Assembly (NCBI GenBank): GCA_016870425.1
Contig: VGBQ01000006.1
Span: forward strand, 1-28,893
Length of the DNA stretch: 28,893 nucleotides
From: Actinomycetota bacterium
Lineage (GTDB): Bacteria > Actinomycetota > Actinomycetes > S36-B12
Direction: 5' to 3'
Numbering within the stretch: position 1 is the stretch's first letter; each line of letters begins with the position of its first letter. The translations under genes were made by a program, and so were the position numbers. Shown here piece by piece: positions 1-8,198 of this stretch. The notes under the pieces are model-generated. The model was not told where the DNA came from, did not search any database, and worked only from the letters and a program-made list of their open reading frames with translations.

Positions 1-1047
1 ACCGTTGTCCGAGGTGAAGAGGAGGAGGGTGTTGTCGAGTCGGTCGGTCGAGCGCAGGGTGCGCACGATGCTCGCCACCGCGTCATCGACGGCGAGCAGT
101 GTGCGCTGCTGCTTGCGCACCAGATTGGGTCCGGCCTGAGGTGCGAGCGGACTTCGCTCACGGATCCACTCGGGCTTGCCGGCAACTTGGTTGTAGCCCG
201 GCACGGGCACCTGGGGCAGCCGCTCCTTGCGGTGGCGAGGGGCGGCGGTGTAGGGGCCGTGTGGAGCGAATGGCGCGTAGAGGATGAAGAGCGGATCCTC
301 CCGGGGTGTCGTGCGGATGAGCGATGTCGCGCGAGCGGCGAGATAGTCGGTGGAGTAGAAGCGCGGGCTGGTGCCCTGGTAGCTGTAGTCGACATCCCGG
401 CCCCCGTTGGTGCTGTTCATGAGCCAGTAGTCGAAGTAGGCCTGGTGGCGCGCTCCGGGAGGAGGGTTGGGTGGGAGGGCGAAGGAGTGCCACACATCCC
501 ACCCCTGCGGCACGTAGTCGACCGTGCCGGCGTACTCCTCGCGAGCGGTGGGGATGGCGTAGCCGTTGAGGTAGCGGCCCACGAGCGCCGTCGTGTAGCC
601 AGCTTCGTCAAGTTTGCGGACGAAGGTCCGGTCCTCCGCACCGCCCTGATGGAAGACCTCCCAGCCGCCGTACGGCGTCCAATTCGTCCACACTCCCGTC
701 TGGCCGGCCGGCTCGCCCGTGAGGAGCGTGGCCCGTGCCGGGCAGCAGGTCGGGGTTGTCGCGTGGGCATTGTCAAACGTGATGCCGTGACCACCGAGGA
801 GGGCGCGGGTCTTCGTCATGACGGCCATGAGGTTGGCGCTCTGGTCATCGGTGACGATGACGATGATGTTGGGCCGCTCGTCCGCTCGCGGCTTGGTGGC
901 CGAACTCTCGCGTGCCGATGTCTGCGCCGCCGCGCCCGGGATATCGGGAGGGATGATGGCCTGCGCCGTCTGGCCCACGGTCATCGGGCTGAGGCCCACC
1001 ACCAGTGCGACCATCGACGCCAGCACGATGCGCGCGGGCACTCGCAT
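1..1047 (-). CDS. Secreted type I sulfatase, 3' end outside window
   Basis: The first 349 codons are open to the window edge with no stop, so the C-terminal part is missing. The start at 1047 is supported by AGAGGA six bases upstream. Residues 1-30 form a signal peptide (MRVPAR followed by a hydrophobic stretch ending near QTAQA). The sulfatase fold begins at residue 58 with RPNIIVIVTDDQ; D67 and D68 are the expected metal ligands. The formylglycine motif is CCPAR at residues 101-105, with the first Cys as the residue to be converted, followed by ATLLTG. GRYLNGY and the FTSDNG segment at the cut end also fit family S1. The family hydrolyses sulfate esters, often on sulfated glycans, outside the membrane. 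The substrate cannot be told from sequence. It is divergent from the NADH dehydrogenase gene. Family is certain; specificity is not. Confidence 0.93.
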   Translation of the reverse strand, partial: MRVPARIVLASMVALVVGLSPMTVGQTAQAIIPPDIPGAAAQTSARESSATKPRADERPNIIVIVTDDQSANLMAVMTKTRALLGGHGITFDNAHATTPTCCPARATLLTGEPAGQTGVWTNWTPYGGWEVFHQGGAEDRTFVRKLDEAGYTTALVGRYLNGYAIPTAREEYAGTVDYVPQGWDVWHSFALPPNPPPGARHQAYFDYWLMNSTNGGRDVDYSYQGTSPRFYSTDYLAARATSLIRTTPREDPLFILYAPFAPHGPYTAAPRHRKERLPQVPVPGYNQVAGKPEWIRERSPLAPQAGPNLVRKQQRTLLAVDDAVASIVRTLRSTDRLDNTLLLFTSDNG

Positions 1048-1170
1048 GCATCGTCCTCTCGACCGCCAGGCTCCCGCGGAGGCGGGGGGTGACGAGGCTA
1101 TCAACCGCTCAGGGAGTGACTCTCGGTGACGAAGTGATCCGCAGGGTCCACGAGGGGATTCCCACGTCGA

Positions 1171-1200
1171 GTGGCACAAACCGGGCAGACGGCGTATAGA
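1171..1200 (+). promoter_or_regulatory. Likely promoter of the NDH-2 gene (leaderless)
   Basis: A -10 box TATAGA lies at 1195-1200, with a weak -35-like GTGGCA at 1171-1176 and an 18-base spacer. The start codon at 1208 is only seven bases after the -10 box and no Shine-Dalgarno is present, so a leaderless transcript starting at or near the ATG is the simplest reading. Confidence 0.5.
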
Positions 1201-1207
1201 TCACGCC

Positions 1208-2431
1208 ATGCGGCGCATGAAGGTAGTGATCATCGGGGCTGGGTTCGCCGGCCTGGACGCAGCCAAGTTGCTGCGCAAGTGCCCGCGCGTGGACGTGGTC
1301 ATCGTTGATCGCCACCCCTACCAGCTCTTCAGTCCCCTGCTCTACCAGGTGGCGACGGGCGCACTGCCCGAGGACGACATCGCCTACCCCGTGCGCGCCG
1401 CGATACCCGGAGTGACCTTCGTGCGCGGCGACGTCGTGCGCATTGACCCGCAGGCCCATCATGTCCGCTTGTACGACGGGCAGGTGATCGACTACGACCA
1501 ACTCATCCTGGCCACGGGCAGCGTCGGCACGACATTCGGCATCCCAGGAGTCGAAGAGAACGCACTGCAGATGAAGTCCATCGCCGATGCCCGCCGTATC
1601 AAGACGCGCCTTCTCAATACCTACGAGGAGGTGCAGGAAGGGCGCCTGCCGCGGGAGTCGCTGCGGGTCGTCGTCGTCGGAGGCGGCCCCACCGGTGTCG
1701 AGGTCAGTGGTGCCGTCGCGGAGTTGCAGGCCAGTCTCGTGCGGGAGTATCCCGACATCGCCGATCGCGCGAGCGTGACGCTCGTGGAAGCCGGTCCACG
1801 ACTGCTGCCGTCATTCACCGAGGAGTCCAGCGCTCACGCCAAGGAGGAGCTCGAGCAACTCGGTGTCACCGTCAAGGTCGACACGGCTGTCGACCGGATG
1901 TACGAGCGTGACGTGCACCTGAAGACCGGTGAGATCCTGCCCGCGGGGACGGTCGTATGGGCAGCCGGAGTGGCCGCCCCGGAACGCTGGAGCGATCTCG
2001 GCGCGACCGGGCCGGCGCGCAGGCTTGTCGTTGACGAATTCCTGCGGCTGCCGGGCGCGCCCGACGTCTGGGTGATCGGCGACACGGCTGCCTTCTCACC
2101 CGATGGTGGCGCGCCCCTCCCGATGGTCGCTCCCGTCGCGATGCAGATGGGCCGCCACGCCGCTCGCAATATCACCGCTCTTGCAACCGGCAAGCTCATG
2201 AAGCCCTTCCACTACCTGGACAAGGGCCAGATGGCCACGATCGGTCGTCGTCGTGCGGTCGCCGAGACACCGCAGGGTATTCGCCTGCATGGCACGCCCG
2301 CGTGGCTTGCCTGGCTCGGCCTGCACGTCGCCTACCTCGCCGGTGGTCGCAATCGCGTCAGCGTGCTCGCCGATTGGGCATGGAACTACCTCGCCTGGAG
2401 CATCGGCCCGCGCCGCGCCATCATCGAGTAG
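1208..2431 (+). CDS. ndh: Type II NADH dehydrogenase (NDH-2), NAD(P)/FAD-dependent oxidoreductase
   Basis: A 407-residue flavoprotein. The N-terminal FAD-binding Rossmann motif is VVIIGAGFAGL (residues 6-16). ATGS at 102-105 follows the FAD domain strand. The second dinucleotide (NADH) site is VVVVGGGPTGVEVSG (154-168). The second FAD contact is WVIGD with D292. The PYQLFSPLLYQVATG segment near residues 38-51 is characteristic of NDH-2. The C-terminus carries a hydrophobic/aromatic stretch (WLAWLGLHVAYLAGG) fitting peripheral membrane attachment. The family passes electrons from NADH to the quinone pool without pumping protons. An alternative ATG lies at 1217, but the -10 box spacing favours 1208. 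It stands alone in its promoter unit, with the YczE-like gene following within about 50 bases. Confidence 0.9.
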   Translation: MRRMKVVIIGAGFAGLDAAKLLRKCPRVDVVIVDRHPYQLFSPLLYQVATGALPEDDIAYPVRAAIPGVTFVRGDVVRIDPQAHHVRLYDGQVIDYDQLILATGSVGTTFGIPGVEENALQMKSIADARRIKTRLLNTYEEVQEGRLPRESLRVVVVGGGPTGVEVSGAVAELQASLVREYPDIADRASVTLVEAGPRLLPSFTEESSAHAKEELEQLGVTVKVDTAVDRMYERDVHLKTGEILPAGTVVWAAGVAAPERWSDLGATGPARRLVVDEFLRLPGAPDVWVIGDTAAFSPDGGAPLPMVAPVAMQMGRHAARNITALATGKLMKPFHYLDKGQMATIGRRRAVAETPQGIRLHGTPAWLAWLGLHVAYLAGGRNRVSVLADWAWNYLAWSIGPRRAIIE

Positions 2432-2472
2432 GGCACGGGCGCCGTGGCCGACGTGGGCTAGTGTCCGCCCAC

Positions 2473-3189
2473 GTGGGAGCGCGTGAGGTGTGGCGTCGCG
2501 TCGTCCCCTCCCGGACCATTCCGCGCACCCGCTGGCGCAGCGAGGGCTCGCGCTGGCGCACTGGCCCGGGCACCTTCGTCATCCTCATTGTCGGGCTGTG
2601 GCTCTTCGGCACTGGTGAGGCGATGCTCGTCGATGCGGCGCTCGGCAACGCGCCCTGGACCGTCTTCGCCCAGGGCATCGCGGTGCGCACGGGGATCGCG
2701 ATCGGTCTCTCCACCTTTGTCACCAGCGTCGTGGTTCTCCTCATGTGGATCCCTCTGCGGGAGAAGCCGGGCCTGGGCACGATCGCCAACGCCATTGTCA
2801 TTGCGCTCGCGCTCCAGGTGATGATCGGCGTGCTGCCGACACCGGAGTCGCTGGGCTGGCGATTGGCCCAGGTCGTGACGGGAATCGTCCTGGTCGGCAT
2901 CGGCAGTGGTCTCTACCTCACGACCAATCTGGGGCCCGGCCCGCGCGATGGCCTGATGACCGGGATCCACGAGCGCACGGGGATCGCGGTCACTCCCGTG
3001 CGACTGTCGATCGAGGTCATCGTCCTCGCTGTCGGCTGGATCCTGGGTGGCACGGTGGGCGTCGGCACTGTGCTCTTCGCGGTCCTCATCGGGCCTTCCG
3101 TCGGGTACGGCCTGAAGTTGGTCGGCTGGATCGCCGGATCCCGCCAGGAGTTGCCTCCGGCTGATGTGCACCCCGAACTCGAGGCCTGA
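2473..3189 (+). CDS. YczE/YyaS/YitT-family integral membrane protein
   Basis: About 238 residues with a basic N-terminus (VWRRVVPSRTIPRTRW) and about five hydrophobic helices. The segment GTGEAMLVDAALGNAPWTVF, then GIGSGLYLTTNLGPGPRDGL, gives the paired 'LG.xPWxVF / LGPGPRDGL' pattern of the YczE-like membrane family. The function of the family is not established; transport or regulation has been suggested. Start choice is uncertain. GTG 2473 lies eight bases after a TAGTGT -10 box (2459-2464). GTG 2488 has GGGAG eight bases upstream. GTG 2461 is also in frame. The reading frame extends further upstream into the NDH-2 gene, but that part codes for arginine-rich sequence typical of out-of-frame reading. 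It ends 16 bases before the decarboxylase-like gene. Confidence 0.75.
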   Translation: MGAREVWRRVVPSRTIPRTRWRSEGSRWRTGPGTFVILIVGLWLFGTGEAMLVDAALGNAPWTVFAQGIAVRTGIAIGLSTFVTSVVVLLMWIPLREKPGLGTIANAIVIALALQVMIGVLPTPESLGWRLAQVVTGIVLVGIGSGLYLTTNLGPGPRDGLMTGIHERTGIAVTPVRLSIEVIVLAVGWILGGTVGVGTVLFAVLIGPSVGYGLKLVGWIAGSRQELPPADVHPELEA

Positions 3190-3193
3190 CCAC

Positions 3194-3199
3194 TAGCCT
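3194..3199 (+). promoter_or_regulatory. -10 box before the ThDP enzyme gene (leaderless)
   Basis: TAGCCT sits six bases before the ATG at 3206 and no Shine-Dalgarno is visible between them. No convincing -35 box is seen. This suggests the gene has its own leaderless promoter rather than only read-through from upstream. Confidence 0.4.
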
Positions 3200-3205
3200 T
3201 CCCCG

Positions 3206-4831
3206 ATGACCGATGTCTCGCTCTCCTCGCATCTCGCCGACCGGCTCCGGCAGCGGGGAGTGGATCGCGGCTTCGGCATCGTCGGCGACTATGCCCTGCG
3301 CCTCTTCGCCGATCTCGAGGATGTGGGCTTCCCCGTCCTCGTCACGGCCGACGAGCAGGGTGCGGCGTTCGCCGCTGACGCATATGCCCGACTCAAGGGT
3401 CTTGGTGTCGTCGCCGTCACCTACGGGGTCGGTGGGCTCAAGATCGCCAACGCCGTGGCGGGCGCCTGGGCGGAGCAGGTGCCGCTCCTCGTCATCTCTG
3501 GGGCCCCGGGCCTGCGTGAGCGAGCCGGTGATGTGCTCCTCCACCACAAGATCCGCAACTTCGACTCGCAACTCGTGGTGTTCACAGAGCTCACCTGTGC
3601 GCAGGCTGTCATCGACAATCCCGCCACCGCCGCGGATGAGATCGATCGGGTGATCGCTGAAGTGCTCTCGCAGCAGCGACCCGGCTATCTGGAAATCCCC
3701 CGTGACATGGTGGAGGTGCCGATCGCACCTCCCCGACATGAGCGCCTTCGCGCTCACCTGCCTCCGGTTGACGACGATCGATTGCGTGCTGCGGTGGCAG
3801 ACGCCGTCGAGTGCCTGCAGAACTCACACACCCCCGTCATCCACGCGGGTGCCATGGTGTGGCGTCGCGGCCTCGGCCCCGCTCTCGTCGAGGTGGCGGA
3901 GCGCCTGCGGCTGCCCGTCGCGACCAGCTCGCTCGCCAAGGGGATGTTCCCCGAGAGGCACCCGCTCTCCCTGGGCGTCTACATGGGTGCGGTGTCCTCT
4001 CCCGAAGTCGTCGAGCGCGTCGAGGGTGCCAGCACCGTTATCAGTCTCGGCGTGCTCAACACCGACCTCACCATGGGCGCCTTCACGGCCCACCTCGACC
4101 CGTATCGACATGTCGATGCACAGGACACCGAAGTGACGATCGGATTGCGCACCTACAAGGACGTGCCACTGTGGGCCTTCCTGCCAGCGCTTGCAGCGGC
4201 GGCCAGCACAGTGGCCGATCCCCTGGACAAGTCCGTGCATCCGCGTCCGGACTTCAGCCCCGAGCCCGGGGCGCCCCTCGGCGTGGCCCGGGTCATCGCC
4301 GCGGTCGACGCCCATCTCGACGAGCGTCACGGTCTGCTCGTCGATCCAGGTGAGTGCCTCTTTGCCTCGGTCGACCTCTCCGCTCCGCACTGGTGTCTGG
4401 CGAGCGCCTACTACGCCACGATGGGCTACGCCGTCCCCGGCGCGCTCGGCGCCGGCATTGCCGAGCCGAGCTTGCGGCCGGTTGTCCTCGTTGGCGACGG
4501 CGCCTTCGCGATGACCGGCTTGGAGGCCGCGAGCGCCGCCTTCCACGGTGTCGCCCCGGTGATTCTCGTGCTCGACAATCACGGCTACGGCACCCAGCGA
4601 CCGATGAAGGACGGGGACTTCAACGACATCCCGGCCCTGCAGGCCGAGCACCTGCCCGCGGTCTTCGGGACTGGCCGCGGTTGGTTGGCGAGCACCGAGG
4701 ATGAGCTCGACGCTGCTTTGACGCAGGCCATGGCATCGGAGGAGCTCTGCATCATCCGGGCCGTGGTGCCGCAGGGTGATCGCAGCCCCGCGCTGCTGCG
4801 TCTGACCGATGCCCTCGGTCGACGCGTCTAG
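3206..4831 (+). CDS. ThDP-dependent 2-keto acid decarboxylase-like enzyme (pyruvate/indolepyruvate decarboxylase family)
   Basis: A 541-residue protein of full family length with three ThDP-enzyme domains. Pyr-domain residues match pyruvate decarboxylase: D28 in GDYA, the cofactor-activating E50 in ADEQGAAFAADAYAR, and the paired histidines H113-H114 in LLHHKIRNFD. The diphosphate-binding motif runs from GDGAF (430-434) to LDNHGYG (456-462). The glutamate that follows the second motif in pyruvate decarboxylases (GYTIE) is a glutamine here (GYGTQ, Q464), so classical pyruvate decarboxylase activity should not be assumed. Aryl-pyruvate or other 2-oxo acids are possible substrates, and a carboligase role is an alternative. 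Its stop codon overlaps the stop of the convergent transglutaminase gene. Confidence 0.82.
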   Translation: MTDVSLSSHLADRLRQRGVDRGFGIVGDYALRLFADLEDVGFPVLVTADEQGAAFAADAYARLKGLGVVAVTYGVGGLKIANAVAGAWAEQVPLLVISGAPGLRERAGDVLLHHKIRNFDSQLVVFTELTCAQAVIDNPATAADEIDRVIAEVLSQQRPGYLEIPRDMVEVPIAPPRHERLRAHLPPVDDDRLRAAVADAVECLQNSHTPVIHAGAMVWRRGLGPALVEVAERLRLPVATSSLAKGMFPERHPLSLGVYMGAVSSPEVVERVEGASTVISLGVLNTDLTMGAFTAHLDPYRHVDAQDTEVTIGLRTYKDVPLWAFLPALAAAASTVADPLDKSVHPRPDFSPEPGAPLGVARVIAAVDAHLDERHGLLVDPGECLFASVDLSAPHWCLASAYYATMGYAVPGALGAGIAEPSLRPVVLVGDGAFAMTGLEAASAAFHGVAPVILVLDNHGYGTQRPMKDGDFNDIPALQAEHLPAVFGTGRGWLASTEDELDAALTQAMASEELCIIRAVVPQGDRSPALLRLTDALGRRV

Positions 4832-5703
4832 CGAGCCTGCTGGGTGATCTCGACCACCACGCCGAGCGCCTCGCTCACGCCTCCGGCGTAGATGCCCTTC
4901 AGCGGCGGCACATCGGCATAGTCGCGGCCTCGCGCGACGATGACGTGGGCCGGTCCGACCTCGCGGTCATTCGTGGGATCGATTGCATGCCAGTCGCCGT
5001 CCCAGTACTCCACCCAGGCGTGGCTCTCGCCCGCCACCGTCTCGCCCACGCGCTCCTCAAGTGAGTGGAGATAGCCGCTGACGTAGCGCGCGGGGATTCG
5101 CGCCGCACGCAGCAGTGCGAGCGTGGCGTGCGTGAAGTCCTGGCATACGCCGTGGCCGGCAGTCCAGGCTTCGCGAGCCGTCGTGTAAACCGATGTAACG
5201 CCTGGCGTATACGCGATGCGGTCGCGCACGGAAGCGACTGCGCTCCCCACGGCATCGCGTGGCGAGGGCAAGCGTCGGAGGTCGTCGACGATATCCGCGC
5301 GGTCCGGGTCGAGAGCCGCATCATCGACGTAGCCCGTGACCGTGAGGTATTCGGCCCATCGGTCGGCGACGGAATCCGACAGGACCTTCTCCCAGCTGGC
5401 GCGCTTGTCCACATGCCGATGTGCGGGGGTATCGACGGTGCTGAGGGAGACGACCTCGAGCCGATCATCCGGCTGGTGGACATCGAAGGCTTCGACGTGC
5501 GCACCCCAGTAGTCCACGTATGGCTGCACCGTCGTGCTCGGAGTGACGTGCAGGGCATGCGAGAGAAGCACCTGGCCGTCACGGTGCAGTGGCGTCATGC
5601 GCACCTCATTGAAGCTTGCGTCGACCAGACCGGCGTATCGGTAGCCGGTGCGATGGGAGATATGCAGCCGGCGTCCGGCACCCTGCTCGGGCACGGCACC
5701 CAT
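4828..5703 (-). CDS. Transglutaminase-like cysteine protease fold protein with N-terminal beta domain
   Basis: 291 residues, last gene of a three-gene operon. The N-terminal part (about residues 12-90, LHISHRTGYRYAG...) is the bacterial transglutaminase-like N-terminal region. The catalytic core shows C187 in GHGVCQDF, H228 in ESHAWVEYW and D242 in HAIDPTND, the complete Cys-His-Asp triad. Start: the ATG at 5703 shares its A with the TGA of the upstream alpha-E gene (TGATG), a translational-coupling arrangement; longer readings run into the alpha-E gene and are not credible. Such proteins occur with alpha-E and circularly permuted ATP-grasp proteins in a widespread operon predicted to make and cut a peptide or peptide tag (Iyer/Aravind-type genome context analysis). 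The substrate is unknown. Confidence 0.88.
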   Translation of the reverse strand: MGAVPEQGAGRRLHISHRTGYRYAGLVDASFNEVRMTPLHRDGQVLLSHALHVTPSTTVQPYVDYWGAHVEAFDVHQPDDRLEVVSLSTVDTPAHRHVDKRASWEKVLSDSVADRWAEYLTVTGYVDDAALDPDRADIVDDLRRLPSPRDAVGSAVASVRDRIAYTPGVTSVYTTAREAWTAGHGVCQDFTHATLALLRAARIPARYVSGYLHSLEERVGETVAGESHAWVEYWDGDWHAIDPTNDREVGPAHVIVARGRDYADVPPLKGIYAGGVSEALGVVVEITQQAR

Positions 5704-6611
5704 CAGTGACTCCACACGATCGTGCCCGACTGCCGGAAGAACGCCGCGTCGGCGATGTCGGAGGCGGTCATCGCCGCGATGCGCGCCTGCTCGGCGAGGC
5801 GATCGACGTCGTCGGGCGTGGGGTTGACGGCGAATTCCAGTGCTGATCGGAGCATCCCGACCTCGCGGAGCAACTCCGTGCCCCCACCTGCTCCGAGTGC
5901 CATGATCGAGCGCACGGCCTCCTCCGCCTCCACCGCACTGCGTCGCATCGACCGCGGGAAGTCCGGGTCGAGCACCAGGAATTCGCGCACGCCGTCGCCA
6001 TCGGGGGCTGCGCGCCGGAGGTACGCCGAGTGCGCGGCCGCGGAGCGCAGCGTCGCGACGGATCCTGACTCCGGCCACACCGCGTCGTGCTGCACCGCAA
6101 GCAGGCGAGCCGTCATGTCGATCCGCTCTAGGGAGCGACCCAGCACGAGGAAGTGGTAGGCCTCGTCACGGGGCATGGCCCAGGCAATGACACCATGCAC
6201 GACCAGCAGTCGCTCCACGACGCGATGCAGCGCCACCCCAGGGCTGTCGACGCGCGCCAGTCCTCGGCCCCGGACCACGGAGAGGTGCGCGGCGTTGAGG
6301 GCCTCGAATACCTCCACGGCCAACACATCGCGCACGGCAAGCGCATTGGCCCGCGCCGCCGCGATCGCCCCCGCGACGGTGGAGGAGCGATCAGCCGATC
6401 CGAGGACGATGCTGACCAGGTCGGCGCTTGCACCCGCTTCGTCATCCGGCAGGGACAGGGCATCGAGCAGGAGCGCGCAGGCCGCTGCCTCATCGGCAGG
6501 GGCTTCCTCGACTATGAGTTGGTGATGCTCGGCGACCATCCGGGCGGTGGCATGCGCCCGCTCGAGGTAGCGACCGATCCAGAAGAAGGACTCGGCGATC
6601 CGGCTCAGCAT
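5703..6611 (-). CDS. Alpha-E domain protein
   Basis: 302 residues, almost all helical. The N-terminus MLSRIAESFFWIGRYLERAH is the diagnostic opening of the alpha-E family (COG2307, DUF403). The start at 6611 has AGGAG seven bases upstream. That Shine-Dalgarno lies inside the last codons of the upstream ATP-grasp gene, which overlaps this gene by seven bases. The family has no demonstrated enzymatic activity. Its constant pairing with the circularly permuted ATP-grasp protein suggests a partner or substrate-presenting role in peptide ligation. The downstream transglutaminase overlaps its stop codon. Confidence 0.9.
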   Translation of the reverse strand: MLSRIAESFFWIGRYLERAHATARMVAEHHQLIVEEAPADEAAACALLLDALSLPDDEAGASADLVSIVLGSADRSSTVAGAIAAARANALAVRDVLAVEVFEALNAAHLSVVRGRGLARVDSPGVALHRVVERLLVVHGVIAWAMPRDEAYHFLVLGRSLERIDMTARLLAVQHDAVWPESGSVATLRSAAAHSAYLRRAAPDGDGVREFLVLDPDFPRSMRRSAVEAEEAVRSIMALGAGGGTELLREVGMLRSALEFAVNPTPDDVDRLAEQARIAAMTASDIADAAFFRQSGTIVWSH

Positions 6612-8161
6612 CGCCGCTCCTGCTGCTGCTGTCGCTCCTGCTGCTGAAGCCGCTCATCGTGGGTGCGTGGAGCCTCATGGCGCGCCGGCAGGTCGGGCTC
6701 CACCGATGCGCGCCGCCGTGGACGCGGCTGCGGCCGCGAGTCCGCCCCGGCAGCATCGAGGACCCAGGTGTCCTTGGATCCGCCGCCCTGGCTGGAGTTG
6801 ACCACGAGGCTGCCGGCGGGGAGTGCAACACGGGTGAGGCCTCCGGGGAGCACGTAGATCTCGTTGCCGTCGTTCACGGCGAAGGGGCGCAGGTCGACAT
6901 GCCGCGCCTCGACGCGGCCGCCCTCGACGACGGTCGGGCACGTGGAGAAGGTGACCACGGGCTGGGCGATCCAGCCACGCGGATGCGCATGGACTGCGGC
7001 GCGCGTCTGCTCGATCTGCTCCTCGGGGGCGCTCGGCCCCATCAGTAGCCCGTACCCACCGGAGGCATCGCTGGGCTTAATGACCATGCGCTCGACATGC
7101 TCGAAGACATGCTCGCGCTGCTCGTCGTCGGAGAGGTCATAGGTGTCGACATTGGGCAGGATCGGCTCGGCGCCGAGGTAGTAGCGGATGAGTGCGGGGA
7201 CGAAGGGGTAGATCGCCTTGTCGTCGGCGACTCCGTTGCCGACGGCGTTGGCGATCGTGACATTGCCGGCCCGCGCGGCATTGAGGATGCCCGGCACGCC
7301 GAGGATGCTGTCGGGGCGCAATTGCAAAGGGTCGAGGTAGTCGTCGTCGATCCTCCGATAGACCACGTCCACCTGCCGGGGACCCAGCGTGGTCCGCATC
7401 CAGACGCGATCGTCCCGGCAGTAGAGGTCACGTCCCTCAACGAGCTCGACCCCCATGTTGCGCGCAAGGAAGGCGTGTTCGTAGTGCGCGGAGTTATGCA
7501 CCCCGGGAGTCAGGACGACGATGACGGGGTCGCTCACCGGCGCGGCGTTGTGCAGGGCCCTTTCCAGGCGCTCGGGATACTCGGCGACGGGTCGCACGAC
7601 ATGGCCCGAGAAGACCTCCGGCAGGACATGGGCGAGGGTGCGACGGTTCTGCAGGACGTAGGACACCCCTGACGGATTGCGCAGGTTGTCCTCGAGCACG
7701 CGGAATCGACCCTCTTCGTCTCGGATGAGGTCGATGCCGGAGATGTGAATGCGCACGCCGTTGGGGGGCTGCATGCCCCAGGCCTGCCGGTGGAAGTGCG
7801 TCGACGTGGTGACCAGTCGTCGCGGCACGATCCCTTCGGCGAGCACCTCGCCGGGACCGTAGACGTCGGAGAGGAACATCTCCAGCGCCTCGATTCGCTG
7901 CACGACACCTGCTTCGATGACCGACCACTCCTCGGCGGTGATGATTCGAGGGATCAGGTCCATGGGCAGGGGACGCTCGCGCTCCCCGAGGGTGAAGGTG
8001 ATCCCATTGCGATCCAGGTAGGCGTCGCGCAGTCGAGCGCGGTCGTGCAGCTCTTCGGGGCTGAGCCGCGAGAGCACGCGGTGCAACTCAGCCTGGGGCG
8101 GTCGAGGGGAGTCCTCGGCGTACATCTCGTCGTATGCCGGCACCCCCGTCACGGTGCTCAT
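6605..8161 (-). CDS. Circularly permuted type 2 ATP-grasp protein
   Basis: 518 residues. Family hallmarks in order: RNGITFTLG near the N-terminus, PMDLIPRIITAEEW, LEDNLRNPSGVSYVLQNR, TPGVHNSAHYEH, VYRRIDDDYLDP, NAVGNGVADDKAIYPF, MVIKPSDASGGYG and SSQGGGSKDTWVL. The start at 8161 gives MSTVTGVPAYDEM; longer readings enter the SMP-30 gene out of frame. The family (COG2308) is predicted to form peptide-like amide bonds using ATP. The last 40 or so residues after the conserved DTWVL are Arg/Pro/Gln-rich and end in LQQQERQQQQERRC. This tail is encoded by CAGCAG repeats that also hold the Shine-Dalgarno of the alpha-E gene. It is the first gene of the ATP-grasp/alpha-E/transglutaminase operon. Confidence 0.92.
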   Translation of the reverse strand: MSTVTGVPAYDEMYAEDSPRPPQAELHRVLSRLSPEELHDRARLRDAYLDRNGITFTLGERERPLPMDLIPRIITAEEWSVIEAGVVQRIEALEMFLSDVYGPGEVLAEGIVPRRLVTTSTHFHRQAWGMQPPNGVRIHISGIDLIRDEEGRFRVLEDNLRNPSGVSYVLQNRRTLAHVLPEVFSGHVVRPVAEYPERLERALHNAAPVSDPVIVVLTPGVHNSAHYEHAFLARNMGVELVEGRDLYCRDDRVWMRTTLGPRQVDVVYRRIDDDYLDPLQLRPDSILGVPGILNAARAGNVTIANAVGNGVADDKAIYPFVPALIRYYLGAEPILPNVDTYDLSDDEQREHVFEHVERMVIKPSDASGGYGLLMGPSAPEEQIEQTRAAVHAHPRGWIAQPVVTFSTCPTVVEGGRVEARHVDLRPFAVNDGNEIYVLPGGLTRVALPAGSLVVNSSQGGGSKDTWVLDAAGADSRPQPRPRRRASVEPDLPARHEAPRTHDERLQQQERQQQQERRC

Positions 8162-8198
8162 GGACGCAGTCCTAGCAGTCCTGTGTTTCGCACGTGTG

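Noticed and set aside
187..1092. 301-codon plus-strand ORF opposite the sulfatase
   Set aside because: Antisense shadow of the sulfatase gene, which has a complete signal peptide and active-site motif. Long antisense ORFs are common at this G+C content.
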